This document shows positions 16,228-25,776 of a stretch of DNA of 64,000 nucleotides, one piece after another (position 1 is the stretch's first letter; every line of letters starts with the position of its first letter). The stretch covers positions 1 through 64,000 of the forward strand of contig DOAQ01000049.1 in the NCBI GenBank assembly GCA_003506435.1. Direction: 5' to 3'. A program made the translations under genes and the position numbers. The notes under the pieces were generated by a model. It made no database searches, was not told where the DNA came from, and saw only the letters and a program-made list of their open reading frames with translations. This DNA is from Prolixibacteraceae bacterium (GTDB lineage Bacteria > Bacteroidota > Bacteroidia > Bacteroidales > Prolixibacteraceae).

Positions 16228-19200
16228 ATGAAAAAAAAACTGTTTCATGCTCCCCTTCTTGTGGGGTGGCGCAAAAAAATGTTTAGGATCATGAGAATAA
16301 CCTTCATTTTGGTTTGCTGTATGGTTTTTTATGCCTCAGCCAGTTCGTATTCTCAAAACACCAAATTGAGTTTGAATACGAAGAATTCTACTATTGTAGA
16401 GTTGATCCGGGATATTGAATCCCAAAGCAAGTTTGTTTTTTTGTATCAGGCAGAGGACCTCAACCTGAATAAAAGAATAAATGCCGATTTTAAAGATGCA
16501 ACCATTCATGAAATACTGGATGTTGCCTTAAAAGGCGAAGGGGTCTCTTACGAAATTTTCGACCGGCAGATACTGATTTCGAAAGAAGGAGCTTCAGCGC
16601 CTGGTAATGCAATGCAGCAGGCTCGTAATGTGTCGGGTATTGTTACTGATAAATCAGGGCAGCCAATCCCCGGCGTTTCAGTGGTGGTAAAAGGCACGAC
16701 CAACGGGACAATTACCGATGCCGATGGCAAATATGCGCTTTCGAATGTCCCGGCCAATGGTGTTATTCAGTTTTCATTTGTGGGTATGAAAACACAGGAA
16801 GTGGCAACAGGCAGCAAAACTGCAATCAATATGATTATGGAGGAAGAAACCATTGGCATTGAAGAAGTAGTAGCAATTGGATATGGAACTGTAAAACGGA
16901 AAGACTTTCCGGGGTCCATAGGCTCTTTTAAAATGGAGGACTCTCCGGCATCTCTTCTCCCCAATACCAATGCACTTGAATCCATAAAAGGAAACGTAGC
17001 AGGGGTCGATATTGGCGCTGTCAATGAAGCAGGAGGTGATGCCAATATATTAATCCGGGGACAAAGGTCTCTCAAAGGTTCAAATTATCCTTTGATCATA
17101 TTGGATGATGTAATTTTTCCGGGGAGTATAAATGATATCAATCCAAACGATATCGCGAAAATTGATGTACTAAAAGACGCTGTTTCAGCAGCAGTTTACG
17201 GATCAAGATCTGCGAATGGGGTTATTATCATTACAACAAAAAAGGGGAAAACATTTAAACCCACAATCACAGTGAATACATCACTGGCCTTTCAACAATG
17301 GCAAAACAAGCTTAATTTGATGAACCCGGACCAATGGCTGGAAGCAACTAATGACAGGAATAGATTTCCCGAAGGAACAACATCCTGGATGAACCCACAA
17401 ATACTGGCGAATTATAACGAGGGCAATGTAACTGATTGGCTGGATGCAGTTACCCGAACAGGTGTTATTCAAAATTACCAGATTGCCGTTTCAGGTTCTG
17501 CAAATAAGGTCAATTATTATTTGTCTGCAGCATACGATGATAACAAAGGGATTGTTGTTGGCAATGATTTTAACAGGATATCAGTCATGGCTAAAATCAA
17601 AACAGATATCACGGGTTGGCTTCAAATAGGTGCTGATGCTAATTTTACTAAAAGAGACTACTCCGGAGTAGAACCAAACTTTAGAAATGCTAAATACATG
17701 GAACCTTACATGGTGATGTACCGCGATGAATTGGGAAATTTGGAAAAATACCCGGGAGAAGAGGGTCTTGCTTATGTTAATCCATTGTGGGGTGTTGAAG
17801 ACGGGCTTGTAGACGACTATGATGTTTCGAAAAACTACCGGCTTTATACCTATGCGCTGTTTACTGCTCCCTGGGTGAAGGGATTGACCTATCGTATCAA
17901 TTTTCAAAACAGCCTGAACCAACAGGAAGCAAGAAGTTTTACCCACGAAGGGTATTTCGTGGCGGAAGGTTCTGTAACCGATGCCAGTAGATATGACCCT
18001 TCCACTATACAAGGATTTTTAACCCTGGCAAAAGGTTCTGTTTCTATGAGCAATGAGTCGGGGTATGTTTTTGATAATATTCTGAATTTCAGTCATGCGT
18101 TTAATAAGCATAATATAGATGCAACGTTGGTTGCTACCCGTGATTATTCCATGTCTGAATACAAAACGATAAATGGAGATAATTTTTCTGCCGTTGGTAA
18201 TACCTCATTGGGTTATTGGGGGCTTCATTCTGCTGCAACGCAAAAGATTGATCTCAATGTCGTAGAACGGTCCAATATCGGCTATTTAGGACGTTTGAGC
18301 TATTCCTACAACGATAAATACTACATCACCGGTTCATTTCGCCGCGATGGCGCTTCTGTATTTGGCGCCAGCAGGAAATGGGGTAATTTCAGTGCAGTAG
18401 GCATAGCATGGAGTATTTCAAATGAAGAATTCCTTAAAAAAATTAAACCACTGAATTATCTGAAACTGAAATTATCTTTGGGTCAGAACGGGAATCAGGG
18501 TGTTACGCCTTACTCTACTTTAGCACAAGTAGCAAGTAGTACTCCAAGTGGGATCAGGTATCAATTTTCCAATACAGGCAGCCAGATTTATTATGGATTG
18601 AAACAATTGAATATGGCAAACTCTGCCCTTGGATGGGAGACAACTACAAAGTGGAATGGCGGTTTTGAATCGGCATGGTTGAAGAATCGCCTTTTTGTTG
18701 ATTTGGATATTTATTTTTCTAATACTACGGATGAAATATATTCACAGCCTATTCCTTCAATGAATGGATTCACATCCATTACATCATCTTTGGGTAAAGT
18801 TCAAAACAATGGGGTTGAACTTACTCTCAGAACAATCAATATTCAAAACAGGGATTGGAACTGGAATACAAGTATTACCTGGTGGTTGAACAAAAATAAA
18901 CTGGTAACACTCACCGGACAGGATTTGGATGGGGACGGTATAGAGGACGATAATATTGCGGCGGGAATGTTTATCGGCGAACCGATAAATGCCATTTATG
19001 GTTACGTTCAGGATGGAATTATTCAGGAAAGTGATATTGAATACAAAGCGATGGAAGGGGCAGCTACAGAGAATGGTTATCCCAAATACAAGGATATTAA
19101 TAACGATGGGAAGATTTCCTCGCTTGACAGGCAGATAGTAGGGTATCCCCAGGAAAAATTCAGGTTAAACATGGGAAATACGGTTAGTTATAAAAATTTC

Positions 19201-19611
19201 GAATTAACGGTTATGTTAGCAGGCGTATTCGGCGGGGGAAAATATTACCTGAAAAGTAATACGGGGGCATACCGGTTGGAAGGTGGACAGTTCACTTATA
19301 GGCCTTATTGGAAACCTGACAGACCCTCCAACACCTATCCGGCAGCATATTTTGGGGACGACGGAAAATTTTTGGGCTTGCAATCACGCTCTTTTGTAAG
19401 GGTTCAGAATATTTCTCTTTCATATAAATTGAAGCCCGAATGGCTGAAGAGAAACAAACTCAATTCTTTGACCATTTTCTGTACAGCTACTAATCCGCTC
19501 ATTTTTACCAATTGGGAAGGAGGCGACCCGGAAATTGGCACGCCCATGACATCATCGAATGATTTACCTGTGGCATCAACATACTCATTTGGTATAAATG
19601 CCAGTTTTTAA
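16228..19611 (+). CDS. SusC/RagA-type TonB-dependent outer-membrane transporter
   Basis: TonB-dependent glycan importer of 1127 residues. The N-terminal signal region (1-44) is followed by an STN secretin/TonB domain (about 50-115), which marks transporters that signal to FecR. Then come a carboxypeptidase-D-regulatory-like beta domain (about 133-210; VSGIVTDKSGQPIPGVSVVVKG), a plug (about 220-345; VVAIGYGTVKRKDFPGSI) and a 22-strand barrel ending in an aromatic beta-strand (STYSFGINASF). It forms an operon with susD (20 nt gap). The substrate is unknown; the neighbours suggest sialylated or hemicellulose-type glycans. Confidence 0.95.
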   Translation: MKKKLFHAPLLVGWRKKMFRIMRITFILVCCMVFYASASSYSQNTKLSLNTKNSTIVELIRDIESQSKFVFLYQAEDLNLNKRINADFKDATIHEILDVALKGEGVSYEIFDRQILISKEGASAPGNAMQQARNVSGIVTDKSGQPIPGVSVVVKGTTNGTITDADGKYALSNVPANGVIQFSFVGMKTQEVATGSKTAINMIMEEETIGIEEVVAIGYGTVKRKDFPGSIGSFKMEDSPASLLPNTNALESIKGNVAGVDIGAVNEAGGDANILIRGQRSLKGSNYPLIILDDVIFPGSINDINPNDIAKIDVLKDAVSAAVYGSRSANGVIIITTKKGKTFKPTITVNTSLAFQQWQNKLNLMNPDQWLEATNDRNRFPEGTTSWMNPQILANYNEGNVTDWLDAVTRTGVIQNYQIAVSGSANKVNYYLSAAYDDNKGIVVGNDFNRISVMAKIKTDITGWLQIGADANFTKRDYSGVEPNFRNAKYMEPYMVMYRDELGNLEKYPGEEGLAYVNPLWGVEDGLVDDYDVSKNYRLYTYALFTAPWVKGLTYRINFQNSLNQQEARSFTHEGYFVAEGSVTDASRYDPSTIQGFLTLAKGSVSMSNESGYVFDNILNFSHAFNKHNIDATLVATRDYSMSEYKTINGDNFSAVGNTSLGYWGLHSAATQKIDLNVVERSNIGYLGRLSYSYNDKYYITGSFRRDGASVFGASRKWGNFSAVGIAWSISNEEFLKKIKPLNYLKLKLSLGQNGNQGVTPYSTLAQVASSTPSGIRYQFSNTGSQIYYGLKQLNMANSALGWETTTKWNGGFESAWLKNRLFVDLDIYFSNTTDEIYSQPIPSMNGFTSITSSLGKVQNNGVELTLRTINIQNRDWNWNTSITWWLNKNKLVTLTGQDLDGDGIEDDNIAAGMFIGEPINAIYGYVQDGIIQESDIEYKAMEGAATENGYPKYKDINNDGKISSLDRQIVGYPQEKFRLNMGNTVSYKNFELTVMLAGVFGGGKYYLKSNTGAYRLEGGQFTYRPYWKPDRPSNTYPAAYFGDDGKFLGLQSRSFVRVQNISLSYKLKPEWLKRNKLNSLTIFCTATNPLIFTNWEGGDPEIGTPMTSSNDLPVASTYSFGINASF

Positions 19612-19631
19612 AAATTTAAAAATTATTGAAG

Positions 19632-21410
19632 ATGAAAAATAAAATAGTATTAGGAGGTTTGATGATATCCCTTCTGTTAAGTTGCAATGATAATGAATTT
19701 CTCCGGGAGGATCCAAAGACATTTTATACGTTGGATAATGTATTTACAACTCCTGCACAGGTTGAACAGTCAATTGTATCACTCTATTATTATGAACGTT
19801 ATCTGGAGAATTTCATTGGAGGAAGTATCAGAAATGCAGGACTTTTCTGGAAGGGTGATGGCTCGGATGTTTTGGAGAGAGTTTATAGTAGTATGGGATC
19901 TTCAATGGACAATTATGTAGCTTTCAATCCGCAGAATTCAACCATTAGTAGTTTGTGGGATTACTTTTACATGATTATTTCCAAAGCAAATTTAGTTATT
20001 TATGCTGCAAATTTGCCTCAGATTTCCTGGTCTTCAGATGCAGAAAAGAAATATGCGATTGCCCAGGGCCGGTTTTTTAAAGCCTGGGCGTATAGTAACC
20101 TGGTTGAACTTTGGGGTGGTGTACCTGTCGTTACCGAGTATCTGGATGCGCCCAAATTGGATTTTAAACGCGAAACAGCCGTAGCCACCTATCAATATGC
20201 TATCGATGAATTGCTGGCAATTGAAAATGATTTGCCAATTACCGTAGCCGAAGGTGGAAAAATTGTAAAAGGAGTAGCACATCATTTTCTTTGCGAACTT
20301 TATTTAGGATTAGGGATCCAGTTGGAGGAAGATGGAAATGCAGCAGAAGCGCAGACTGCTTATGCGAACTCCATCAGTTACGGTAACAAAGTCATTGACG
20401 GGGGTGTTTACAGTTTAATGACGTCAAGATTTGGTACCCGTAAAAATGAGTCTGTTGTTACTATTGATGTATATAAAAAAGGTGTTTTCAAAACAAGTGA
20501 AAAGGTAGATACCATTCGGCTTATTCCCAACCACTATTGGGATTTGTTCCAGGAAGGAAATCAAAATTATCAGGAAGGAAATAAGGAGTGTATATGGGCA
20601 ATCCAGGTTGATTATGGCGCATTTACAGCAGAAGACAAACAATCAGTGCTTGCTTATGCCCGCTATTACGGACCGGACATGGCTAGCGGAACAAACAACA
20701 TACATATAATTAGTATGCTGGAAGAAATTGCCGGTAGAGGTATCGCAACAAATTTGCCAACTTCTTATTGGAGAGATATTATCTGGGAAGGCAAATGGAG
20801 GACTGATATAAGAAACTCTGAGAGTGTTATTCGTAGAAGATTTAAGGCGAATGTGCCGACAAGTCCGTATTATTTGCAGGTAGTACCGTGGTCTGTGCTT
20901 TATAATTATGAAAGTGCCATATGGCAAAGAAATGTAGGCTACTGTTATCCTGTATCCTGTAAAATAGCGACCGATAAATTTACGGGTGTTGCTGATGGTC
21001 AGAACAGGAGTAATTTGTTCCGTGACGATTATATTGTCCGCTTACCTGAAACAATTCTTCTGCGTGCCGAAGCAAAACAACGGAAAGGTGATAAAGCAGG
21101 TGCGGCAGCCGATGTTAATCTTCTCAGAAATCGGGCAAATTGCAGTTATTTAGTTACGGCAGCAGACATGGACGACGATTTTAATTTGATCCTTGATGAA
21201 AGATGCAGGGAATTAATGTATGAAGAACAGCGTTGGAACACCTTGCTTCGAATGAGGGAAACAATTGCTGTCGATCGCATCAAAAAATACATGATGTGGG
21301 ATGAGAACAGGGCTACTTTAACACGTACTTTCAATATGCTGCCAATTCCCCAAAGTGTCATTGATGCCAATTATGGGAATAAGATTGAACAGAATCCCGG
21401 ATGGGATTAG
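19632..21410 (+). CDS. SusD/RagB-type surface glycan-binding lipoprotein
   Basis: Lipoprotein lid of the SusC pore, 592 residues. The lipobox ends at Cys18 (ISLLLSC), followed by NDNEF. The helical TPR-like SusD fold is indicated by the typical segments (AQGRFFKAWAYSNLVELWGGVPVV, DERCRELMYEEQRW) and the C-terminal RTFNMLPIPQSVIDAN motif. An in-frame TTG lies two codons upstream, but ATG 19632 gives the proper signal peptide. It is co-transcribed with susC. Confidence 0.94.
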   Translation: MKNKIVLGGLMISLLLSCNDNEFLREDPKTFYTLDNVFTTPAQVEQSIVSLYYYERYLENFIGGSIRNAGLFWKGDGSDVLERVYSSMGSSMDNYVAFNPQNSTISSLWDYFYMIISKANLVIYAANLPQISWSSDAEKKYAIAQGRFFKAWAYSNLVELWGGVPVVTEYLDAPKLDFKRETAVATYQYAIDELLAIENDLPITVAEGGKIVKGVAHHFLCELYLGLGIQLEEDGNAAEAQTAYANSISYGNKVIDGGVYSLMTSRFGTRKNESVVTIDVYKKGVFKTSEKVDTIRLIPNHYWDLFQEGNQNYQEGNKECIWAIQVDYGAFTAEDKQSVLAYARYYGPDMASGTNNIHIISMLEEIAGRGIATNLPTSYWRDIIWEGKWRTDIRNSESVIRRRFKANVPTSPYYLQVVPWSVLYNYESAIWQRNVGYCYPVSCKIATDKFTGVADGQNRSNLFRDDYIVRLPETILLRAEAKQRKGDKAGAAADVNLLRNRANCSYLVTAADMDDDFNLILDERCRELMYEEQRWNTLLRMRETIAVDRIKKYMMWDENRATLTRTFNMLPIPQSVIDANYGNKIEQNPGWD

Positions 21411-21527
21411 TGTCGTGTCAATCATTAAATGACGCTTTGTCCGGTTAGTCAGTCATGCTGAACTTGTTTTAAATCTTCGGCAAAGCAAGTGTCTTGAACT
21501 AGTGCTATGGCAACTTTATTATCACAA

Positions 21528-21580
21528 TAGAGGTTTGTATCAAAAGGTTATAACAAGCAATACTCTTGATACAACCTCTA
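21528..21580. terminator. Long hairpin after susD
   Basis: The arm TAGAGGTTTGTATCAA (21528-21543) pairs with TTGATACAACCTCTA (21566-21580), with one bulged base. It lies in the 233-nt spacer between susD and the next lipoprotein gene and is followed by TCTAAAAA rather than a T-run. It may terminate or stabilise the 3' end of the susCD message. Nothing else is recognised in this spacer. Confidence 0.45.
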
Positions 21581-21643
21581 TCTAAAAACTTCTGACAAGA
21601 TTTCATTAGGATTTATTATTAATTAACTGAATTCAGTTTCATA

Positions 21644-23872
21644 ATGGGAAAAAATACAAAAATATTCCATAAAGAATTATATTTCTTTTGTACCGTATTG
21701 TTATTAATTGCCATACAGGCATGCACTTCAAAGAGCCAGAGTATTATCCTTAGTTGCGATGAGGGTAATGATCTTTATAAAACATTAAAAGAAAACCGGA
21801 TAGCCTGTATCCGGTATGATACACCGACGGAGGCAATACATCATGCAGAGACGGGGGCAGGTGTATTGATCCTGGCTGATGGATATCCGAATCAAACAAC
21901 GTTGATGGATTCTTCGCTTTTTGAAGAAACGCAAAAAAAAGGACTGAGATTATATATAGAATATCCTTCTTATATTCCCGCTGTAGAGACAGGAATACCT
22001 CGTGGAATACAATGGGAAAGGGCTGTTGTATCTTCAGATGCATTTGCTCCTGAACTTGATAAATTAAAAATCCTGGCAATACATGATTGCCGTTTTATTC
22101 CCATTAAAGCATCAGATCCAGACATTGTGATGGCGCGCGTAGCCGGGTTTGACAGTGCCGTGTACGGATTACCGGAGGAGACATTTCCTGTTTTGACCAA
22201 AATTGGTCAGGTTGATGGTAATGGGGGGATACTTGTGTCAACGACGAAGCTCAGTCAGTTTATTACCGGACGCTATGCTCCGTATCATGCATGGATAGCA
22301 GTATGGAAACACATTTTGGAATGGGTTGAACCTGATAAAAAAATAGATGATCTGCAATGGACAGTTGCCGTAAGGCCCACCTATAACGCTGATGAACAAT
22401 TACCGGAGGATGCTGAGATACAGGCTTTGAAACGAGGAATAGCTTGGTATTTTAATTCCCGGATGATTATCAGTCAGAATATGATGGTAAAATATGACCT
22501 TCCGGCAAACGGGCCGGAACCAGCCAAAGCAAATCCCGATCCTTCACAGGACTGGCCTTATGGTCATCGTGTCGGAATAATGCCTGACTTGGATGCTCCG
22601 GTGGGAGATGGTTCGCTTGGCGTTTTAGAAGGATTTGATGCTAAAATATTCTATGATGGCACCCAGCCGGTCAGATGGTGGAGGAGAAATGATTGTAACG
22701 GAGAAGTCGCAGGTACAATGTCGGTGGCGAGTCTCGTTTTGAAAAATGCTGATTATCTCAGTGTCGGTTCAAAGATAGGGGAGAATCTTTATTTTAAATC
22801 TCCGATGTCGCTGGGAGATCGTTTGGATCCGCAACACCCGGCCTATGGATTGGTTGGTTGGCTTGATGTGTCGGAATATTGTGGGCCGGGGACGATGAAC
22901 GGTTACGAGGTTTACTATAACGACGATAATGCCAGAGCGGCGCTTGGAATAATACTTTCAGCCCCAATCTTAAAAACAGATCAGTATAATGAGAGATTAT
23001 CAAAAAATCTGTGCGGACTTTTGAGAATAACCAACAGAAAGGGATTTTTACCTCATCGCATTAATCAGTCGGTATTGGAAAAACATGGCTGGCAGCGTTT
23101 TCACAATGATACTACGACAATTTTTGATTCTTCAACGCTGCCTTATGTGTGGGCATATTACCTGTGGGCATACAGCCAGACTGGATATGAACCGTTTCTG
23201 ACACAAGCCCGAAATGGAATAACAACTATAATGAAAACATATCCTGATCATGATATTTGGACAAACGGTTCGCGGGCAAGATGGCTTCTTCCTTTGTCCT
23301 GGTTAATAAAAGTAGATGATATTCCAATACATCGTAAATGGTTGAATGATATGGCAAGTGATTTGAATCAGGAACCAGACGGAGCAATCATTGAAGAAAT
23401 GCCAAAAGTAAGTTGGGGAAATATACCAAAATCCAATGAAGAGTACGGAACTGCTGAAACAACACTATTACAAACCGCCGATAATCGGGTAAGCGACCTT
23501 TTGTACACAGCGAATTTTGCATTTATAGGCTTGCATGAGGCGGCAAAAGTGCTAAATGACAATAATTTAAAGGAGATGGAGGATAAATTGGCCGAATTTA
23601 TATGCCGGGTACAGATTAGGAGTGAAAAACACCCTGAACTGGACGGAGGCTGGTTCCGCGCCTTTGATTTGAGACAATGGGAATACTGGGCTTCTAACGC
23701 CGATGTGGGATGGGGGGCCTGGTGCATTGAGAGTGGCTGGTCACAAAGTTGGATAAATACAGTATTGGCATTGCGACAGCTAAATATTTCATTTTGGGAC
23801 ATTATTGCCAATAGTAACATAAAAAATGATTTTGAACGTGTAAGAAAAGAAATGTTGCCGGACGGAGAATAA
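21644..23872 (+). CDS. Secreted lipoprotein of unknown function, alpha-helical-barrel-like C-terminus
   Basis: A 742-residue predicted lipoprotein (signal with IAIQAC, lipid Cys at about residue 27). The first ~230 residues look alpha/beta and contain a Rossmann-like start (SIILSCDEGNDLY). Residues about 260-740 are helix-rich with repeated W/Y/G-rich stretches (DSSTLPYVWAYYLWAY, ELDGGWFRAFDLRQWEYWASNADVGWG) that recall (alpha/alpha)6-barrel glycosidases. No catalytic family is recognised. It follows susCD on the same strand, so a role in glycan breakdown is inferred. Confidence 0.6.
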   Translation: MGKNTKIFHKELYFFCTVLLLIAIQACTSKSQSIILSCDEGNDLYKTLKENRIACIRYDTPTEAIHHAETGAGVLILADGYPNQTTLMDSSLFEETQKKGLRLYIEYPSYIPAVETGIPRGIQWERAVVSSDAFAPELDKLKILAIHDCRFIPIKASDPDIVMARVAGFDSAVYGLPEETFPVLTKIGQVDGNGGILVSTTKLSQFITGRYAPYHAWIAVWKHILEWVEPDKKIDDLQWTVAVRPTYNADEQLPEDAEIQALKRGIAWYFNSRMIISQNMMVKYDLPANGPEPAKANPDPSQDWPYGHRVGIMPDLDAPVGDGSLGVLEGFDAKIFYDGTQPVRWWRRNDCNGEVAGTMSVASLVLKNADYLSVGSKIGENLYFKSPMSLGDRLDPQHPAYGLVGWLDVSEYCGPGTMNGYEVYYNDDNARAALGIILSAPILKTDQYNERLSKNLCGLLRITNRKGFLPHRINQSVLEKHGWQRFHNDTTTIFDSSTLPYVWAYYLWAYSQTGYEPFLTQARNGITTIMKTYPDHDIWTNGSRARWLLPLSWLIKVDDIPIHRKWLNDMASDLNQEPDGAIIEEMPKVSWGNIPKSNEEYGTAETTLLQTADNRVSDLLYTANFAFIGLHEAAKVLNDNNLKEMEDKLAEFICRVQIRSEKHPELDGGWFRAFDLRQWEYWASNADVGWGAWCIESGWSQSWINTVLALRQLNISFWDIIANSNIKNDFERVRKEMLPDGE

Positions 23873-23916
23873 TAAAAGTTTCACAAAAAATAAGTTATGG
23901 ATTTAAAATTATATGT

Positions 23917-25353
23917 ATGATGAAAAAAATTATTGTATTGACTTTAGTTTTGTCTTTAATCTCCGGTATAGGAGTAATGGGTCAAAAATCAATTGCTAAT
24001 CCTCTGAAGCTTAATAATGGCCCTCATTTGTTTATCGATGATTATTTGATTGCTGAACAATCATTTCTGAATAGGGTGGTAAACAATCCGGAGAAACTGG
24101 AAAAACCGGTTCTTGCCGGAGGGGAAAAACCGGTTCAGGTGTTCCTGCCTTATCTGAGTGTTTTACATGATCCGCAGGCCGGGAAATACCGCTTGTGGAC
24201 CGGGGCGCTAAAGGAATCAAAGGAGAAGAAGAATTATTGCCACATTGTCTATACTGAATCTTTGGATGGAATCCATTGGGGGCGGCCTGAAATATTAAAA
24301 GAACCTCAAAAAGTTCAATTGAATTGTAAAGTGATAGACAGGGGGATTGATTTTAGTGATAAACAAAAGCGATATGTCATGGGCGTTTATTTATTCAAAG
24401 GACTCAGGATTTTTACCTCTCCGGATGGGTTCGCCTGGTCTCCGCTCTCCGATGAAACGGTTATTTTGCATAGTCTTGATATCAACTCATTACATTGGGA
24501 TCCGATAAGGAATCAATATATCGCTATTGTATCCCGCTGGAAAAAAGGATTTGGTGATCCTGCATATCCACTTGTTGATGATACGCGCCGTATCCCTTAT
24601 GAATCAGTCAGTAATGATCTGGTCAATTGGGAGCCAATGTGGCAAATCTTTTCTCCGAATATGACGCCCATAGAAAAAGGGGAAACACAGTTCTATGGAA
24701 TGTCCGGAATTATTGCAAGAGGAGACCTGCTGATAGGACTTGTAAAAGTCTTACGCGATGATCTGAATGCAACCTATGGGAAGGATGCCAAAGGGATGGG
24801 AGAGTTGGAGAGAAAAGCGGGCGGAATTGGATATACTGTTTTGGCCTGGAGTCACGATGGGCGGACTTGGGAAAGAGATTATGAACCTTTCATTCCCAGA
24901 AATTATATGCCCGGCACATTCGATCATGCGATGGCATGGGGAGACGAACAAATCATTGTAGGAGACGAGACATTTATCTATTATGGCGGCTATGAAAGAG
25001 GACATAAAGTAAACCGGTTTGAAGAACGGCATATTGGTTTGGCTCGTATGCCAATTGATCGTTACGTAAGCCGTGATGCGGACCTAATAAACATGGGGAC
25101 ACTCATTACTAAACCTCTGATAATAAATGCCGAATCGTTAACTGTCAACGCAAATGTAAAAGAGATGGCAAGGGTCAGAGTACTGGACTCAAAGCATAAA
25201 CCTTTGCATGATTACGGATGGATCAATTTTTCCGGTGATTCGATAGCTCATAAGATCGCATGGATTAAAAGCTTAAAAAATATTTCGGGAAAACCGGTCT
25301 GTCTTGAATTTCAGTTAAAAGAGGCTCAATTATTTGGGTTTAATCTGTATTGA
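23917..25353 (+). CDS. Secreted beta-propeller protein (GH32/43/68-clan-like)
   Basis: A 478-residue exported protein with a signal peptide ending near MGQ (about residue 23). It has the N-terminal LFIDDYLIAEQ motif seen in a group of five-bladed-propeller proteins, then repeats of the form TESLDGIHWGRP, TSPDGFAWSPL and WSHDGRTWERD, which are blade-like. Acidic residues in the early and middle blades are compatible with a glycoside hydrolase fold. The enzyme family cannot be fixed and it may be a non-catalytic sugar-binding protein. An adjacent second Met (23920) is an equally good start. Confidence 0.6.
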   Translation: MMKKIIVLTLVLSLISGIGVMGQKSIANPLKLNNGPHLFIDDYLIAEQSFLNRVVNNPEKLEKPVLAGGEKPVQVFLPYLSVLHDPQAGKYRLWTGALKESKEKKNYCHIVYTESLDGIHWGRPEILKEPQKVQLNCKVIDRGIDFSDKQKRYVMGVYLFKGLRIFTSPDGFAWSPLSDETVILHSLDINSLHWDPIRNQYIAIVSRWKKGFGDPAYPLVDDTRRIPYESVSNDLVNWEPMWQIFSPNMTPIEKGETQFYGMSGIIARGDLLIGLVKVLRDDLNATYGKDAKGMGELERKAGGIGYTVLAWSHDGRTWERDYEPFIPRNYMPGTFDHAMAWGDEQIIVGDETFIYYGGYERGHKVNRFEERHIGLARMPIDRYVSRDADLINMGTLITKPLIINAESLTVNANVKEMARVRVLDSKHKPLHDYGWINFSGDSIAHKIAWIKSLKNISGKPVCLEFQLKEAQLFGFNLY

Positions 25354-25400
25354 TTTTCCTGGTGTCAAGTTAACCAATAACTGACGGTCTATTTATTTCG

Positions 25401-25433
25401 AGACCTTCCAGGTTTCTAAAACCTGGAAGGTCT
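25401..25433. repeat. Perfect 15-bp palindrome (dispersed repeat type)
   Basis: AGACCTTCCAGGTTT (25401-25415) and its exact complement (25419-25433) surround a 3-nt loop. Hairpins of this wording occur as dispersed elements in Bacteroidota. A related, degenerate one lies at 38331-38363. It may stop transcription from the propeller gene. Confidence 0.6.
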
Positions 25434-25501
25434 GAGCCGACAAAACTAACTTAACACAACACGAGTTATAGCTTACTAAACCAATATAATATACCATTTG
25501 T

Positions 25502-25729
25502 ATGATCCATAATTACATAACAGGAAAAGAGCGGGTTCTCAATGCAATGTGCAATAAGCAAACGGACAGGACAAGCGTACATCCGGCAGTCACAGATCCA
25601 ATTTATGATCGGCTTAGGTTGCTTTGGCAAGCACATGAACGATCAGGTTGTCGAGGCTTTTAAAAATGTGATCACTCTGAACGTCAATTACATCTGGACC
25701 CGGTACTGCTGGAGAAAATGTTCGGATAA
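25502..25729 (+). pseudogene. Remnant of a uroporphyrinogen-decarboxylase-family gene
   Basis: ATG at 25502 opens 53 codons with the N-terminal signature of URO-D/methyltransferase proteins (ITGKERVLNAMCNKQTDRT, then DPIYDRLRLLW). A stop follows at 25661. The same frame then continues with LHLDPVLLEKMFG before a second stop at 25727. The full family is about 330-370 residues, so most of the gene is missing. A short ORF in another frame covers the same bases and is not considered real. An intact family member occurs at 40120-41115. Confidence 0.45.
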
Positions 25730-25776
25730 TTCCGGGAAAGGCGAGTTCCATAATTAAAAACAGCAAAAGTCAAGCT

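Noticed and set aside
25542..25757. 71-codon frame near the URO-D remnant
   Set aside because: It is out of frame with the recognisable URO-D start and has no family motif.
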